A program made the translations under genes and the position numbers. From contig CADBWK010000001.1 of NCBI GenBank assembly GCA_902798385.1, forward strand, positions 1 through 64,000: a stretch of DNA of 64,000 bases, read 5' to 3'. This stretch comes from an uncultured Bacteroidales bacterium (lineage in GTDB: Bacteria > Bacteroidota > Bacteroidia > Bacteroidales > Paludibacteraceae). Under the pieces are notes generated by a model. The model was not told the origin of the DNA. It worked only from the letters and a program-made list of their open reading frames with translations, and made no database searches. Positions 51,659 to 60,360 of this stretch are shown here, one piece after another. How positions within the stretch are numbered: the first letter of the stretch is position 1; each line of letters opens with the position of its first letter.

Positions 51659-52513
51659 ATGCAGCAGCACGAGCAAAAATGGGATCTGACCATCACGCCG
51701 AAGGATCGGTTGTTGGCGGTAGATTGGAAGGAGATATGGCGGTATCGCGATATGTTCCTGCTGTTTGTGGAGCGTGCTTTCCGCGTGGCATACAAACAGA
51801 CGATCTTAGGGCCGTTATGGTTCATCATCACGCCGGTGCTGAGTGTGATTGTGTATGTGACAGTATTCGGCGGGATCGCGAACATCCCGACGGACGGTGT
51901 GCCGCCGATCTTGTTCTATCTGCTCGGAATATCTGTGTGGGGCTATTTCTCCAGCTGCCTGAGCGCGACGTCTAACTCGTTCGTGAGCAATGCGGATATC
52001 TTCGGTAAGGTCTATTTCCCACGAATCATCATGCCGCTGGTGGCGGTGACGACGAATCTGTTGTCGTTTGCGATCCAGTTGGCTATCTTCGCGGTGTTCT
52101 ACATCTATTACGTGGCGACCGGGACGGAGCTCGTCATTCATTGGCAAATCGTGCTGTTCCCGCTACTGATTGTGCTGTTAGCGCTGATGGCGGTAGGTTT
52201 CGGTATGATCTTCTCGTCCATGACGACGAAGTACCGCGACCTGCAGATCATGCTCAATAAGATCATCTCGCTGTGGGTGTATGTAACGCCGGTGATCTAT
52301 CCGCTGAGTATGGTGACGAACGAGAAACTGCATCTGGCGATGAGTCTGAACCCCGTGACGCCGGTGGTAGAGGCGATTAAGTACTCGCTGCTGGGACAAG
52401 GGCAGTTCAGTTGGCTCTGGCTCGGGTACAGCGCGTTGTTCACGCTGATATTGTTAATCTTCGGATTGATGCTGTTTAATAAGGTTCAAAAATCGTTTAT
52501 GGACACGGTGTAG
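51659..52513 (+). CDS. Polysaccharide ABC transporter permease (Wzm-like), 1
   Basis: The 284-residue inner-membrane protein starts WDLTITPKDRLLAVDWKEIW and continues RYRDMFLLFVERAFRVAYKQ-TILGPLW, the usual amphipathic entry of ABC-2 type O-antigen exporters, followed by six membrane helices. It should move lipid-linked polysaccharide to the periplasm with an ATPase partner (Wzt), which is not in the window. A second permease gene follows, separated by a repeat field and a four-helix-bundle gene. Confidence 0.88.
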   Translation: MQQHEQKWDLTITPKDRLLAVDWKEIWRYRDMFLLFVERAFRVAYKQTILGPLWFIITPVLSVIVYVTVFGGIANIPTDGVPPILFYLLGISVWGYFSSCLSATSNSFVSNADIFGKVYFPRIIMPLVAVTTNLLSFAIQLAIFAVFYIYYVATGTELVIHWQIVLFPLLIVLLALMAVGFGMIFSSMTTKYRDLQIMLNKIISLWVYVTPVIYPLSMVTNEKLHLAMSLNPVTPVVEAIKYSLLGQGQFSWLWLGYSALFTLILLIFGLMLFNKVQKSFMDTV

Positions 52514-52522
52514 CCAGGGCTA

Positions 52523-52602
52523 CAATGTTCTAATGTTTTAATGTAATAATGTTTTAATGTTTTAATGTTCTAATGTTCTAATGTTTTAATGTTTTAATGT
52601 TT
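52523..52602. repeat. AATGTTTTA/AATGTTCTA-type repeat field
   Basis: At least eight units of AATGTTTTA, AATGTTCTA or AATGTAATA run from just after the permease stop (itself in a GTAGCC/GGCTAC palindrome) to the start codon of the four-helix-bundle gene. Confidence 0.85.
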
Positions 52603-52603
52603 T

Positions 52604-52978
52604 ATGACAGATTACGAAGATAAAGATAAATTATATAAAGAGAAATTTCTTGCTTTTGCATCACGTATAGTAAAATTGAAAAGATATCTCAATGAGCAAA
52701 AGAAGGAATATAGTATAGCTGATCAGATATTACGTTCGGGAACCTCCATAGGAGCAAATCATAGAGAAGCAATATACGCAGAGAGTAATTTAGATTTCAT
52801 ACATAAATTGTCAATAGCACAAAAAGAGTGTAGTGAAACGCTATTTTGGTTAGACTTATTATATACTTCTGAATATATTGACGAAAACCAATACTTGAGC
52901 TTATATGCGGATGCAGAAGAAATCATAAAAATGTTGACTGCAAGTATTTTGGCGGCAAAAAAGAATGTTCATCATTAA
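52604..52978 (+). CDS. Four-helix-bundle protein (S23/IVS/Avd-like), second copy
   Basis: The 124-residue protein is a paralogue of the product of 4941-5300: DQILRSGTSIGANHREAIYA, then HKLSIAQKECSETLFWLDL and a final MLTASILAAKK. It is lodged between two ABC permease genes and flanked by AATGTTTTA-type repeats to the left and ATTAAATC-type to the right. Codon use is A+T-richer than in the permeases. As for copy 1, no partner gene is apparent. The insertion seems to have removed the start of the next permease gene. Confidence 0.85.
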   Translation: MTDYEDKDKLYKEKFLAFASRIVKLKRYLNEQKKEYSIADQILRSGTSIGANHREAIYAESNLDFIHKLSIAQKECSETLFWLDLLYTSEYIDENQYLSLYADAEEIIKMLTASILAAKKNVHH

Positions 52979-53000
52979 ATCATTAAATCATTAAAACAAT
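52973..53000. repeat. CATTAAAT-type repeat at the 3' edge of the four-helix-bundle gene
   Basis: CATTAAATCATTAAATCATT followed by AAAACAAT. It contains the stop codon of the gene and runs into the coding region of the second permease. Confidence 0.75.
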
Positions 53001-53001
53001 A

Positions 53002-53847
53002 ATTTCTACATATTGGACGACGGAGATCACGCCGCAGTCATTTGCAAAGGGGCTGGGGTTGAAGGAACTTTGGCAGAAGAAGTACCTGATTTGGCTGTTT
53101 ATCAAGCGCGATATCACGGTGCAGTACAAGCAGACGATCTTCGGTATGGGGTGGTACTTCATCTCGCCGTTGTTCACGATGTTCATGTACATCGTGGTGT
53201 TCGGTCGTATTGCCGGTATCCCGACGGATGACATCCCGCAGCCGGTGTTCTACCTGAGCGGTATCTGTTTGTGGGAGTATTTCTCGACCTGTCTGACGGA
53301 TGCGGCGGGTACGTTCCAGAGCAATGCGGGCTTGTTCGGCAAGGTCTATTTCCCGCGTCTGGTGGCGCCGGTATCGAAGGTGATCTCGAAGATGTTCCGC
53401 TTTAGCTTGCAGCTGATCACGTTTGTGTTCGTATATGTGCTGTACGTCATCAAGGGCGTGCATCTGCACCCGAACTGGTATCTGTTGCTGTTCCCCGTTC
53501 TGGTGATGATGATGCAGTGTCTGGCGTTGGGCCTCGGACTGATCATCTCCTCGGCGACAACCAAATACAGGGACTTGACGAATTTCTTCGGGGTGTTTGT
53601 GTCGCTGTGGATGTACGCGACGCCGATCGTGTATCCGCTGAGTTATGTGACTAATCCGACGCTGCATAAGATCATGCTTTTCAACCCGATGACAGCGATC
53701 ATCGAGACGTTCAAATACGGGGCGTACGGTGCGGGTGAGTTCAGTTGGACGGCCTTGGGTTATAGCGCCGGCATAATTTTTGTACTGCTGATAGCAGGTA
53801 TCGCGATGTTTAACCGAAAGCAGAAGTTTTTCATCGACACGATATAA
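53002..53847 (+). CDS. Polysaccharide ABC transporter permease (Wzm-like), 2; start codon lost or non-standard
   Basis: The protein aligns with permease 1: YWTTEITPQSFAKGLGLKEL, IKRDITVQYKQTIFGMGWYF, GIPTDDIPQPVFYLSGICLW and six membrane helices. Homology reaches back to TYWTTEITPQ (53008 onward), but there is no ATG, GTG or TTG in frame before it: upstream codons are ATA, ATT and then the CATTAAAT repeat with a stop. Translation would need ATT/ATA near 52999-53004, or TTG 53059, which drops ~19 conserved residues. The original start was probably replaced by the inserted repeat/four-helix-bundle segment. Confidence 0.8.
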   Translation: MSTYWTTEITPQSFAKGLGLKELWQKKYLIWLFIKRDITVQYKQTIFGMGWYFISPLFTMFMYIVVFGRIAGIPTDDIPQPVFYLSGICLWEYFSTCLTDAAGTFQSNAGLFGKVYFPRLVAPVSKVISKMFRFSLQLITFVFVYVLYVIKGVHLHPNWYLLLFPVLVMMMQCLALGLGLIISSATTKYRDLTNFFGVFVSLWMYATPIVYPLSYVTNPTLHKIMLFNPMTAIIETFKYGAYGAGEFSWTALGYSAGIIFVLLIAGIAMFNRKQKFFIDTI

Positions 53848-53870
53848 AAAAGGAACCCGAAGGTTCCTTG
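53844..53870 (-). terminator. Intrinsic terminator of the tRNA-Thr gene
   Basis: GGAACC-CGAA-GGTTCC hairpin (53852-53867), followed on the minus strand by a T run. It also ends the plus-strand permease region. Confidence 0.85.
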
Positions 53871-53872
53871 AG

Positions 53873-53945
<73 letters not shown>

Positions 53946-53965
53946 CTACTTTTCAAAAGCGGGTG

Positions 53966-53996
53966 CAAAGGTACAACAAAAATTTGATATACGCAA
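53966..53996 (-). promoter_or_regulatory. Promoter of tRNA-Thr
   Basis: On the minus strand TTG (53994-53996), 20 nt and TACCTTTG (53966-53973), about 20 nt before the tRNA 5' end. The -33 region reads TTGCGTATATCA. Confidence 0.75.
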
Positions 53997-54003
53997 ATAT
54001 TTC

Positions 54004-55260
54004 GTGAAAAAAAGTGCATTCATAGTTATTTTTTTGTTCTGCTGGACGTCTCTGTTCGCGCAGACGCATACGCGCGTGTTCAATGAGAATATACGTACGC
54101 TGCGCGTGGCGCGGGATGTGTTGACCTTAGAGGAACAGGAACCGCTGCAGATCTCGTTCGACGAGATGAGCCATGACGTGAGGATGTACAGTTATACTGT
54201 ACAGAGTTTAGAGTTTAGAGGTGAGAGGTTAGAGGTTAATCATTCTCTTTTAAGTTCTGAGTACTTACAGGGCTTCACGACAGCGGATATAACAAACTAT
54301 GAGCACTCGATCAACACGAGCCGCGAATACACGCATTATTGGTTCGAGTTCCCGAACGAGGACATGCGTCTGACCAAGAGCGGCAATTACCGCCTGACGA
54401 TATACGAGGACGGCAATCCGGACAACAAGGTGGCAGAAGTGGATTTCTGCGTGGTGGAACCGATGGTGAAGATCGGCGCGAAGGTGCGTGCGAACACGGA
54501 TATCGAGTTCAACGGCCGCTACCAGCAAGTAGATGTGGAGGTGAATATCAGCGAAGCGTTACGGGTGAACAGTGATGAGTGGAAAGTCGTGGTGACGCAG
54601 AACAACCGCTTGGACAATGCCGTCGTGCTGACCAAACCGACGTATATAGAGCCTAAACGGCTGCGGTATATCAATAACAAAGACCTGATCTTTGAAGGCG
54701 GCAACGAGTATCATCATTTCGATGCGTTCAGTTGTTTCTACGCCGGAGTAGGGATCGACCGGGTGTACCACGAGATGGGTGACTACCACGCGCTGCTGTT
54801 CCCGACGGAGATCGCGCGAGGCGAGTATAGCCATGAGTTCGACAGCAACGGCCGCTATGTAGTGAATGCCGAGCGTACGTCGGATGTGGATACGGAGGCC
54901 GAGTATATGTGGGTTTATTGGATGCTGCCGGTTGAGAAACCGTGGTTCGACGGGGCGCTGTATGTAGGCGGTGAGTTGTTCGGCAACGAGATGAGTATGC
55001 GCAACCGCATGCAGTACGACAACGAGCGCAAATGCTACTGGCTCACGGCGCTGGTCAAGCAAGGCGGATATGACTATCAGTATTGGTTTGTGCCAAAAGA
55101 GTCAAGAGTCAAGAGTCAAGAGTCAAGAGTAAAAACTACCACCCAGCGAGTGGATGGTAGTTATTGGCAGACGGAGAACGAGTATGCGATCTATGTCTAT
55201 TGGCGTCCTTTCGGTGCGCGTTATGATCGGCTCGTTGGTGTGTCCGTTGTGAAGCCTTAG
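54004..55260 (+). CDS. DUF5103 protein, type IX secretion system plug-like
   Basis: The ~418-residue exported protein starts at GTG 54004 (KKSAFIVIFLFCWTSLFAQ is a clear signal peptide); upstream codons overlap the tRNA promoter. It has the DUF5103 pattern: HTRVFNENIRTLRV, PLQISFDEMSHDVRMYSYTV, YEHSINTSREYTHYWFEFPN, KSGNYRLTIYEDGN and FYAGVGIDRVY. In T9SS the Plug protein closes the periplasmic side of the SprA translocon. Two repeat-coded segments are present: residues ~66-79, where homologues (from memory) have a conserved HCNADW-like stretch, and ~364-376 (ESRVKSQESRVK). The stop overlaps the convergent PepSY-like gene. Confidence 0.83.
   Translation: MKKSAFIVIFLFCWTSLFAQTHTRVFNENIRTLRVARDVLTLEEQEPLQISFDEMSHDVRMYSYTVQSLEFRGERLEVNHSLLSSEYLQGFTTADITNYEHSINTSREYTHYWFEFPNEDMRLTKSGNYRLTIYEDGNPDNKVAEVDFCVVEPMVKIGAKVRANTDIEFNGRYQQVDVEVNISEALRVNSDEWKVVVTQNNRLDNAVVLTKPTYIEPKRLRYINNKDLIFEGGNEYHHFDAFSCFYAGVGIDRVYHEMGDYHALLFPTEIARGEYSHEFDSNGRYVVNAERTSDVDTEAEYMWVYWMLPVEKPWFDGALYVGGELFGNEMSMRNRMQYDNERKCYWLTALVKQGGYDYQYWFVPKESRVKSQESRVKTTTQRVDGSYWQTENEYAIYVYWRPFGARYDRLVGVSVVKP
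54203..54240. repeat. AGAGTTTAG/AGAGGTTAG repeat in the DUF5103 gene
   Basis: AGAGTTTAGAGTTTAGAGG then TGAGAGGTTAGAGGTTAA, in frame, coding SLEFRGERLEVN. Confidence 0.8.
55097..55131. repeat. AGAGTCA 7-nt tandem repeat in the DUF5103 gene
   Basis: Near-perfect AGAGTCA units, about five in a row. In frame, coding KESRVKSQESRVK near the C-terminus. Confidence 0.9.
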
Positions 55261-55691
55261 TCGATGCGGATGAAATGTCCGCGCTTATCGAAGATCAACT
55301 CCATATCGTTGTTAATCTCCACTTCCTGCTTCATCTGCTCGAACTTATATCCGGTGATGATAGCGTTTGGGAAGGTAGCATGTACATACTCCACGATCTT
55401 CGTGGGCACGAGCGTCTCGAGGACGCCGTTTTTGTTTTCAGCCTTGTGCAGACCGGCGCGCTCGTCGAAGACCAGCTTCGTACCATCGGTAAGCAGGAAA
55501 GCATACTCCATATGACCGAACACTTTCTCCACCGTGATGAACTGTACCTGCTCAGCCGTGAAGAACTGCTGATACTCGGTCTGAACCACTTCAGGGATTT
55601 TATCAAATGCGATAGGTTGTTTGCCTTTCTTGGCGAATACGCCGAGAACGCATACACTCATCAAGAGTGCAATAAGTGTGATTTTTTTCAT
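55257..55691 (-). CDS. Periplasmic PepSY-like protein
   Basis: The 144-residue protein has a signal peptide (MKKITLIALLMSVCVLGVFA) and two PepSY-like repeats: LPEVVQ-type helix KIPEVVQTEYQQFF with ITVEKVFGHMEYAFLL, and PTKIVEYVHATFPNAIITGY with QEVEINNDMELIFDKRGHFI. Such BLIP-like/PF11396 proteins are common in Bacteroidota and may inhibit proteases or bind ligands. Its stop codon overlaps that of the DUF5103 gene. It lies 5 nt after the pgi gene on the same strand and is probably its last co-transcribed gene. Confidence 0.82.
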   Translation of the reverse strand: MKKITLIALLMSVCVLGVFAKKGKQPIAFDKIPEVVQTEYQQFFTAEQVQFITVEKVFGHMEYAFLLTDGTKLVFDERAGLHKAENKNGVLETLVPTKIVEYVHATFPNAIITGYKFEQMKQEVEINNDMELIFDKRGHFIRID

Positions 55692-55696
55692 TTCTT

Positions 55697-57040
55697 TTAT
55701 TTTGCTAAACGTTCTTTAATTGCTTTGGAATCAGCCTCATAGCCCGGTTTGTCGAGCAGGGCGAACATGTTCTTCTTATATGCCTCTACACCCGGTTGGT
55801 TGAACGGATTGACGTCGAGTACATAGCCGGATATACCGCATCCGCGCTCGAAGAAATAGATGAACTGACCGATGTTGTACTCGTCGATCTTCTCGAAGCT
55901 GATATGGATATTGGGCACACCGCCATCCACGTGAGCGAGTTGGGTACCGAGCTCTGCCATCTTATTCACTTCATCGACACGCTTGCCGGCGAGGAAGTTC
56001 AGTCCGTCGAGGTTTTCCTTATCTTCCGGAACGAGCACTGTCTTGTTGGCTTTCTCGATCGAGATCACGGTCTCGAAGATTGTACGCTCGCCGTCCTGGA
56101 TCCACTGACCCATGGAGTGCAGATCGGTTGTGAAATCAACCGATGCCGGGAAGATACCCTTATGGTCCTTACCCTCGGACTCGCCGTACAGTTGTTTCCA
56201 CCACTCGCTGAAATAGTGCAGTTTGGGATTGAAGTTCACGAGTATCTCGATCTTCTTTCCGCTGCGATAGAGGGCGTTACGGATGGCTGCGTACTGGCAT
56301 GCCGGGTTCTGAGCGTACGGCACTTTGACGTCCGTTGCTTTCTCCATATCCTGCGCACCTTTGACGAGGGCTTTGATGTCACCGCCTGCTACGGCTATCG
56401 GCAGCAGACCAACCGGCGTGAGCACCGAGAAACGGCCGCCTACGTTATCGGGGATGACGAAGGTCTTGTAGCCTTCTTTGGTCGAGAGCGAACGGAGTGC
56501 ACCTTTGGCTTTGTCCGTTACAGCCACGATACGATGCTTCGCTTCCTCTTTGCCGACTTGCTTCTCGAGCATGGTCTTGAGCAGACGGAATGCGAGGGCA
56601 GTCTCGGTCGTTGTACCGGATTTGGAGATATTGATGATACCGAACTGCTTGTCTGAGAGGAACTCCATGAGCTCTGCGAGGTAGTCCTCACCGATGTTGT
56701 TACCTGCATACACTACGTACGGATTCTTGCGATCTTTTGCCACGAAGGCATCAAAAGCCGAAGCCAACGCCTCATTCACAGCGCGCGCACCGAGGTATGA
56801 ACCACCGATACCGGCTACGATAACCACCTCACAGCGGCGACGCAGTTCGTCGGCACAAGCCTGAACCTCATTGAGGAAAGCGTCGGTGATAGAGGAGGGG
56901 AGATGAACCCAACCGATGTAGTCGTTTCCGGCACCCTGGCCGTTCTCGAGCAGCAGGTTAGCTGCTTCGGTTTGCGACTCCAGTTGTTTGAGAGCAGCGG
57001 CGTCCACGAACGAGGCTGCATTTTTTAAACACAGTTGCAT
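55697..57040 (-). CDS. pgi: Glucose-6-phosphate isomerase
   Basis: The 447-residue cytosolic enzyme interconverts glucose 6-phosphate and fructose 6-phosphate. Typical sequence: [50 protein letters not shown] (phosphate-binding), [36 protein letters not shown] and [15 protein letters not shown] with the catalytic Glu/Lys. The length is that of the short bacterial form (~450). It lies one base after gpsA in a minus-strand operon lysS-gpsA-pgi. Confidence 0.96.
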   Translation of the reverse strand: MQLCLKNAASFVDAAALKQLESQTEAANLLLENGQGAGNDYIGWVHLPSSITDAFLNEVQACADELRRRCEVVIVAGIGGSYLGARAVNEALASAFDAFVAKDRKNPYVVYAGNNIGEDYLAELMEFLSDKQFGIINISKSGTTTETALAFRLLKTMLEKQVGKEEAKHRIVAVTDKAKGALRSLSTKEGYKTFVIPDNVGGRFSVLTPVGLLPIAVAGGDIKALVKGAQDMEKATDVKVPYAQNPACQYAAIRNALYRSGKKIEILVNFNPKLHYFSEWWKQLYGESEGKDHKGIFPASVDFTTDLHSMGQWIQDGERTIFETVISIEKANKTVLVPEDKENLDGLNFLAGKRVDEVNKMAELGTQLAHVDGGVPNIHISFEKIDEYNIGQFIYFFERGCGISGYVLDVNPFNQPGVEAYKKNMFALLDKPGYEADSKAIKERLAK

Positions 57041-57041
57041 A

Positions 57042-58031
57042 TTATTGTAATTTAGAAGTTAATGACTTGATGATAGTTTTGGCTTTCTGCTTGTTGTAGA
57101 GGATCTCGTACATGGCATCGACGATGGGCAGCGCCACTTTCATGCGGCGGTTAGCCTCGTAGATCGCCTTGGTGGCGTAGTATCCCTCGGCGACCATCTC
57201 CATCTCCATCTGTGCGGCTTTGACGGAGTATCCGAGTCCCAGCATCTGACCAAACTGACGGTTACGACTGAACTGCGAGTAGCCCGTCACAAGCACGTCG
57301 CCCAGATAACCCGAGGCGGTGATGTCACGCGGCACGTTACTCATGGCTGTCGCGAAACGCTGGATCTCCTGGATGGCGTTGGACAGCAGCACGGCCTGAA
57401 AGTTATCGCCGTAATGGAGCGCCTGACACATACCCGCGGCGATGGCGTAGATGTTCTTCATTACCGAACTGTACTCGAGTCCGATCACGTCGCTCGAGAG
57501 GGTGGTGTGCACATACGATGTCTGGAACAGCTTCGACCATATCTCTGCGTTCTGGCGGTTCTCACAACCGATGGTGAGGTAACTCAGACGCTCCAGCGCG
57601 ATCTCCTCCGCATGACACGGACCGGCGATGACGCCGAGTTGGTCAAACGGGATACGGAAGCGCTCGTGCAGATAATCGGTGATGATGACGTTCTCATCGG
57701 GGATCATACCCTTGACGGCCGAGATAACGACCTTGTGGGTCATGTCGCGGCGGATCTTCGTCAGCGACTGCTTGACGTAGGGCGAAGGGATAGCGAGGAT
57801 GAGCACATCCGACTGCGCTACCGTCTGGTTGATGTCCGAAGAGAAATGGATACGGCTCACGTCGAACTCTGCCGCACCGAGATAGGAGGGGTTCTTGCCG
57901 GTGGAGATAAACTCATCAATCACTTCCTGGCGACGGATGAACCAGTTGATCTCACCTTGGTTCTGCATGACGATCTTGGCCAATGCCGTCGCCCAGGATC
58001 CCGAACCCAAAATAGCTACTTTGCGATACAT
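57042..58031 (-). CDS. gpsA: Glycerol-3-phosphate dehydrogenase [NAD(P)+]
   Basis: The 329-residue enzyme makes sn-glycerol 3-phosphate for phospholipids from dihydroxyacetone phosphate. The Rossmann start [63 protein letters not shown] and the catalytic-Lys region [18 protein letters not shown] are as in the family. Between lysS (1 nt) and pgi (1 nt), so all three are one transcript. Confidence 0.95.
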   Translation of the reverse strand: MYRKVAILGSGSWATALAKIVMQNQGEINWFIRRQEVIDEFISTGKNPSYLGAAEFDVSRIHFSSDINQTVAQSDVLILAIPSPYVKQSLTKIRRDMTHKVVISAVKGMIPDENVIITDYLHERFRIPFDQLGVIAGPCHAEEIALERLSYLTIGCENRQNAEIWSKLFQTSYVHTTLSSDVIGLEYSSVMKNIYAIAAGMCQALHYGDNFQAVLLSNAIQEIQRFATAMSNVPRDITASGYLGDVLVTGYSQFSRNRQFGQMLGLGYSVKAAQMEMEMVAEGYYATKAIYEANRRMKVALPIVDAMYEILYNKQKAKTIIKSLTSKLQ

Positions 58032-58032
58032 A

Positions 58033-59574
58033 TTATGCCTCCGGTTTCATTGTCGGGAATAAGAGTACTTCCTGAATGGTCGGTTGACCGGTCATGAGGA
58101 TCGCCAGACGATCGATACCGATGCCGATACCGGACGTAGGCGGCATGCCGTACTCGAGCGCACGCATGAAATCATGGTCGATGACCATGGCCTCGTCGTC
58201 ACCCTTGTCGGCGAGCTTCATCTGCTCTACGAAGCGGTTGTATTGGTCGATCGGGTCGTTGAGCTCCGAGTAAGCGTTCGCCAACTCCTTGCCGTTGACC
58301 ATCAGCTCGAAACGCTCGGTCAGTCCGGGTTTGGAGCGGTGCATCTTCGTCAGCGGCGACATCTCTACGGGGTAGTCGGTGATGAAGGTCGGTTGGATGA
58401 ACGTACCCTCACAGGTCTCGCCGAAAATCTCGTCGATCAGTTTACCCTTACCCATATGCTCCGTGTCTTCCACACCGAGTTTCTTCGCCTCTGCGCGGAT
58501 CTCGTCCTCACTCATGGATGCCAGATCGAGTCCGGTCTTCTCCTTGATCGCATCGAGGATCGGCAGACGGCGGTACGGCGCTTTGAAGTCCACTTCGTGA
58601 TCACCGATCTGCACCTTGGTCGTACCGTTGACAGCGATCGCGATCTTCTCCAGCAGCTGCTCGGTGAAGGTCATCATCCAGTTATAGTCCTTGTATTGCA
58701 CGTAGAGCTCCATGCAGGTGAACTCGGGGTTGTGGCTGCGATCCATACCTTCGTTGCGGAAGTTACGACCAATCTCATACACGCCCTCAAAACCGCCTAC
58801 GATCAGACGCTTGAGATAGAGCTCCGTCGCGATACGCAGGTACATATCCACGTCGAGTGAGTTATGATGCGTGATGAACGGACGTGCGCTGGCACCGCCG
58901 GCTATCTGCTGCAGGATCGGGGTCTCCACCTCCGTATAACCTGCCTCGTCGAACACCTGACGCATCGTGCGCAGGATTGTCGCGCGTTTCAAGAAGGTGT
59001 CCTTCACGCCCTCGTTCACTACCAGATCCACGTAACGCTGACGATAGCGCTGCTCCGGATCATTGAATCCGTCATAGGCTACACCGTCTTTGTATTTCAC
59101 GATCGGCAGCGGACGAAGCGATTTGGCGAGCACCGTCAACTTCTGCGCATGCACGGATATCTCACCCATCTGCGTGCGGAAGACGAAGCCCTCGATGCCG
59201 ATGAAATCACCGATATCCAGCAACTTCTTAAACACCACATTGTACATCTGCTGCTCCACCGTCGTAGGCTGCTCGCCCTCGGCTACCGGAGCTTGTATAT
59301 CATCGCGGGAAACATAGACCTGAATACGGCCCTTGCTGTCCTGCAGTTCGATGAACGAAGCCTTACCCATGATGCGCTTCGACATCAGACGACCGGCAAT
59401 GCGTACCTTGTCGCCTGTGTGCCATTTGCCTTCGCCTTCATCCACGAAGCCCGCCTTGATGTCCGTAGAAAAACCTGTTACTTCATACTCCGCCGCAGGG
59501 TAGGGATCAATGCCCATGTCCCGCATGGTCTGCAGACTCTGCCGACGGACGATTTCTTGTTCACTTAATTCCAT
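58033..59574 (-). CDS. lysS: Lysyl-tRNA synthetase, class II
   Basis: The 513-residue enzyme charges tRNA-Lys. It has the N-terminal OB-fold (VRIAGRLMSKRIMGKASFIE, LDIGDFIGIEGFVF), motif 2 (GRNFRNEGMDRSHNPEFTCM), the Lys-binding DYPVEMSPL and motif 3 (GMPPTSGIGIGIDRLAILM). Start is MELSEQEIVRRQSL. First gene of the lysS-gpsA-pgi minus-strand group. Confidence 0.97.
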   Translation of the reverse strand: MELSEQEIVRRQSLQTMRDMGIDPYPAAEYEVTGFSTDIKAGFVDEGEGKWHTGDKVRIAGRLMSKRIMGKASFIELQDSKGRIQVYVSRDDIQAPVAEGEQPTTVEQQMYNVVFKKLLDIGDFIGIEGFVFRTQMGEISVHAQKLTVLAKSLRPLPIVKYKDGVAYDGFNDPEQRYRQRYVDLVVNEGVKDTFLKRATILRTMRQVFDEAGYTEVETPILQQIAGGASARPFITHHNSLDVDMYLRIATELYLKRLIVGGFEGVYEIGRNFRNEGMDRSHNPEFTCMELYVQYKDYNWMMTFTEQLLEKIAIAVNGTTKVQIGDHEVDFKAPYRRLPILDAIKEKTGLDLASMSEDEIRAEAKKLGVEDTEHMGKGKLIDEIFGETCEGTFIQPTFITDYPVEMSPLTKMHRSKPGLTERFELMVNGKELANAYSELNDPIDQYNRFVEQMKLADKGDDEAMVIDHDFMRALEYGMPPTSGIGIGIDRLAILMTGQPTIQEVLLFPTMKPEA

Positions 59575-59605
59575 ATAATGTTCTTGTTATTCAAAATTTC
59601 CAGAT

Positions 59606-60169
59606 TTATTTCATTTTTCGCTCAACGCACTCCGCGATAAAGCGTGCTACCTCCTTCGGCTCCAGACCGGTCACATTCAGCACGAGATCATAGTTACGCG
59701 CATCGTAGCGTGTCTTGCCGCTGAACGTCATAGTAAAGTTCTCCCGCGCCTGATCCACTTTGTCTATTAAGGCATCAGCACTCCCCTCGTTGATGTTCAG
59801 CCGTCTCGCCACTTTATCGCGACGGAAGGTTTTGTCCGCCATCAGGAAGACCTTAAACGCGCGTTCATCCTCGCGGAAGATATGAAAACCCGTGCGCCCT
59901 AACAGCACGAATGACTCTTTTTCGGCTAACTCACGAACCAGATTCTCCTCCTCGTCGTACAAGTCCTGCGATACGTTCTCGTACCACCAACTCGGTTTGA
60001 CCGATTTGATTTGATCCACCTGTTCCTGCGTCAGGTTATACTCCTCGCGGATGGGTTCCAACACTTGACGATCATATAACTGCACGCCTAACAACTGCGC
60101 CAACTCCGTGGCGATCTTACGTCCACCGGTACCAAACTCCCGGCCGATAGTCACAATAAACCTTTTCAC
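59606..60169 (-). CDS. Cytidylate kinase-like protein
   Basis: This 187-residue protein belongs to the CMK-like P-loop kinases: ITIGREFGTGGRKIATELAQ (the GREFGSGG type of P-loop), LYDRQVLEPIREEY, FVLLGRTGFHIFREDERAFK and FLMADKTFRRDKVARRLNI. Members phosphorylate a nucleoside monophosphate, but the substrate of this Bacteroidota subgroup is not settled; the real cmk is usually elsewhere. It has a promoter at 60211-60241 and stands upstream of lysS on the same strand (31 nt). Confidence 0.85.
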   Translation of the reverse strand: MKRFIVTIGREFGTGGRKIATELAQLLGVQLYDRQVLEPIREEYNLTQEQVDQIKSVKPSWWYENVSQDLYDEEENLVRELAEKESFVLLGRTGFHIFREDERAFKVFLMADKTFRRDKVARRLNINEGSADALIDKVDQARENFTMTFSGKTRYDARNYDLVLNVTGLEPKEVARFIAECVERKMK

Positions 60170-60210
60170 GTATAATAAGAGTTTATAGCAATGATTTCAC
60201 ATTTCGGCTG

Positions 60211-60241
60211 CAAAGATACAACAAAAAAATGACATATGCAA
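60211..60241 (-). promoter_or_regulatory. Promoter of the CMK-like gene
   Basis: On the minus strand TTGCATATGTCA at the -33 position, 20 nt spacer after TTG, and TATCTTTG (60211-60218). Its -33 part forms the inverted repeat ACATATGC-AAGA-GCATATGT (60232-60251). Confidence 0.7.
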
Positions 60242-60308
60242 GAGCATATGTAACTTTTGTTAATAATTGCACATTTATCAAAAAAATGCGCATATATGGC
60301 GCGCGGGC

Positions 60309-60339
60309 TTGCATATGTCAGAAAAAAGCAGTACCTTTG
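60309..60339 (+). promoter_or_regulatory. Promoter of the BACON lipoprotein gene
   Basis: TTG at 60309-60311 within TTGCATATGTCA, 20 nt, TACCTTTG at 60332-60339. The -33 word is identical to that of the divergent CMK-like promoter. Confidence 0.75.
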
Positions 60340-60360
60340 CAGTCGCAAAGGTGACGAATT

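Noticed and set aside
52523..52602. Possible CRISPR or origin iterons in the AATGTTTTA field
   Set aside because: Units follow without spacers, are degenerate, and there is no replication gene nearby.
57414..59568. Long plus-strand frames opposite gpsA and lysS
   Set aside because: Antisense shadows caused by codon bias; the minus-strand products carry all family motifs.
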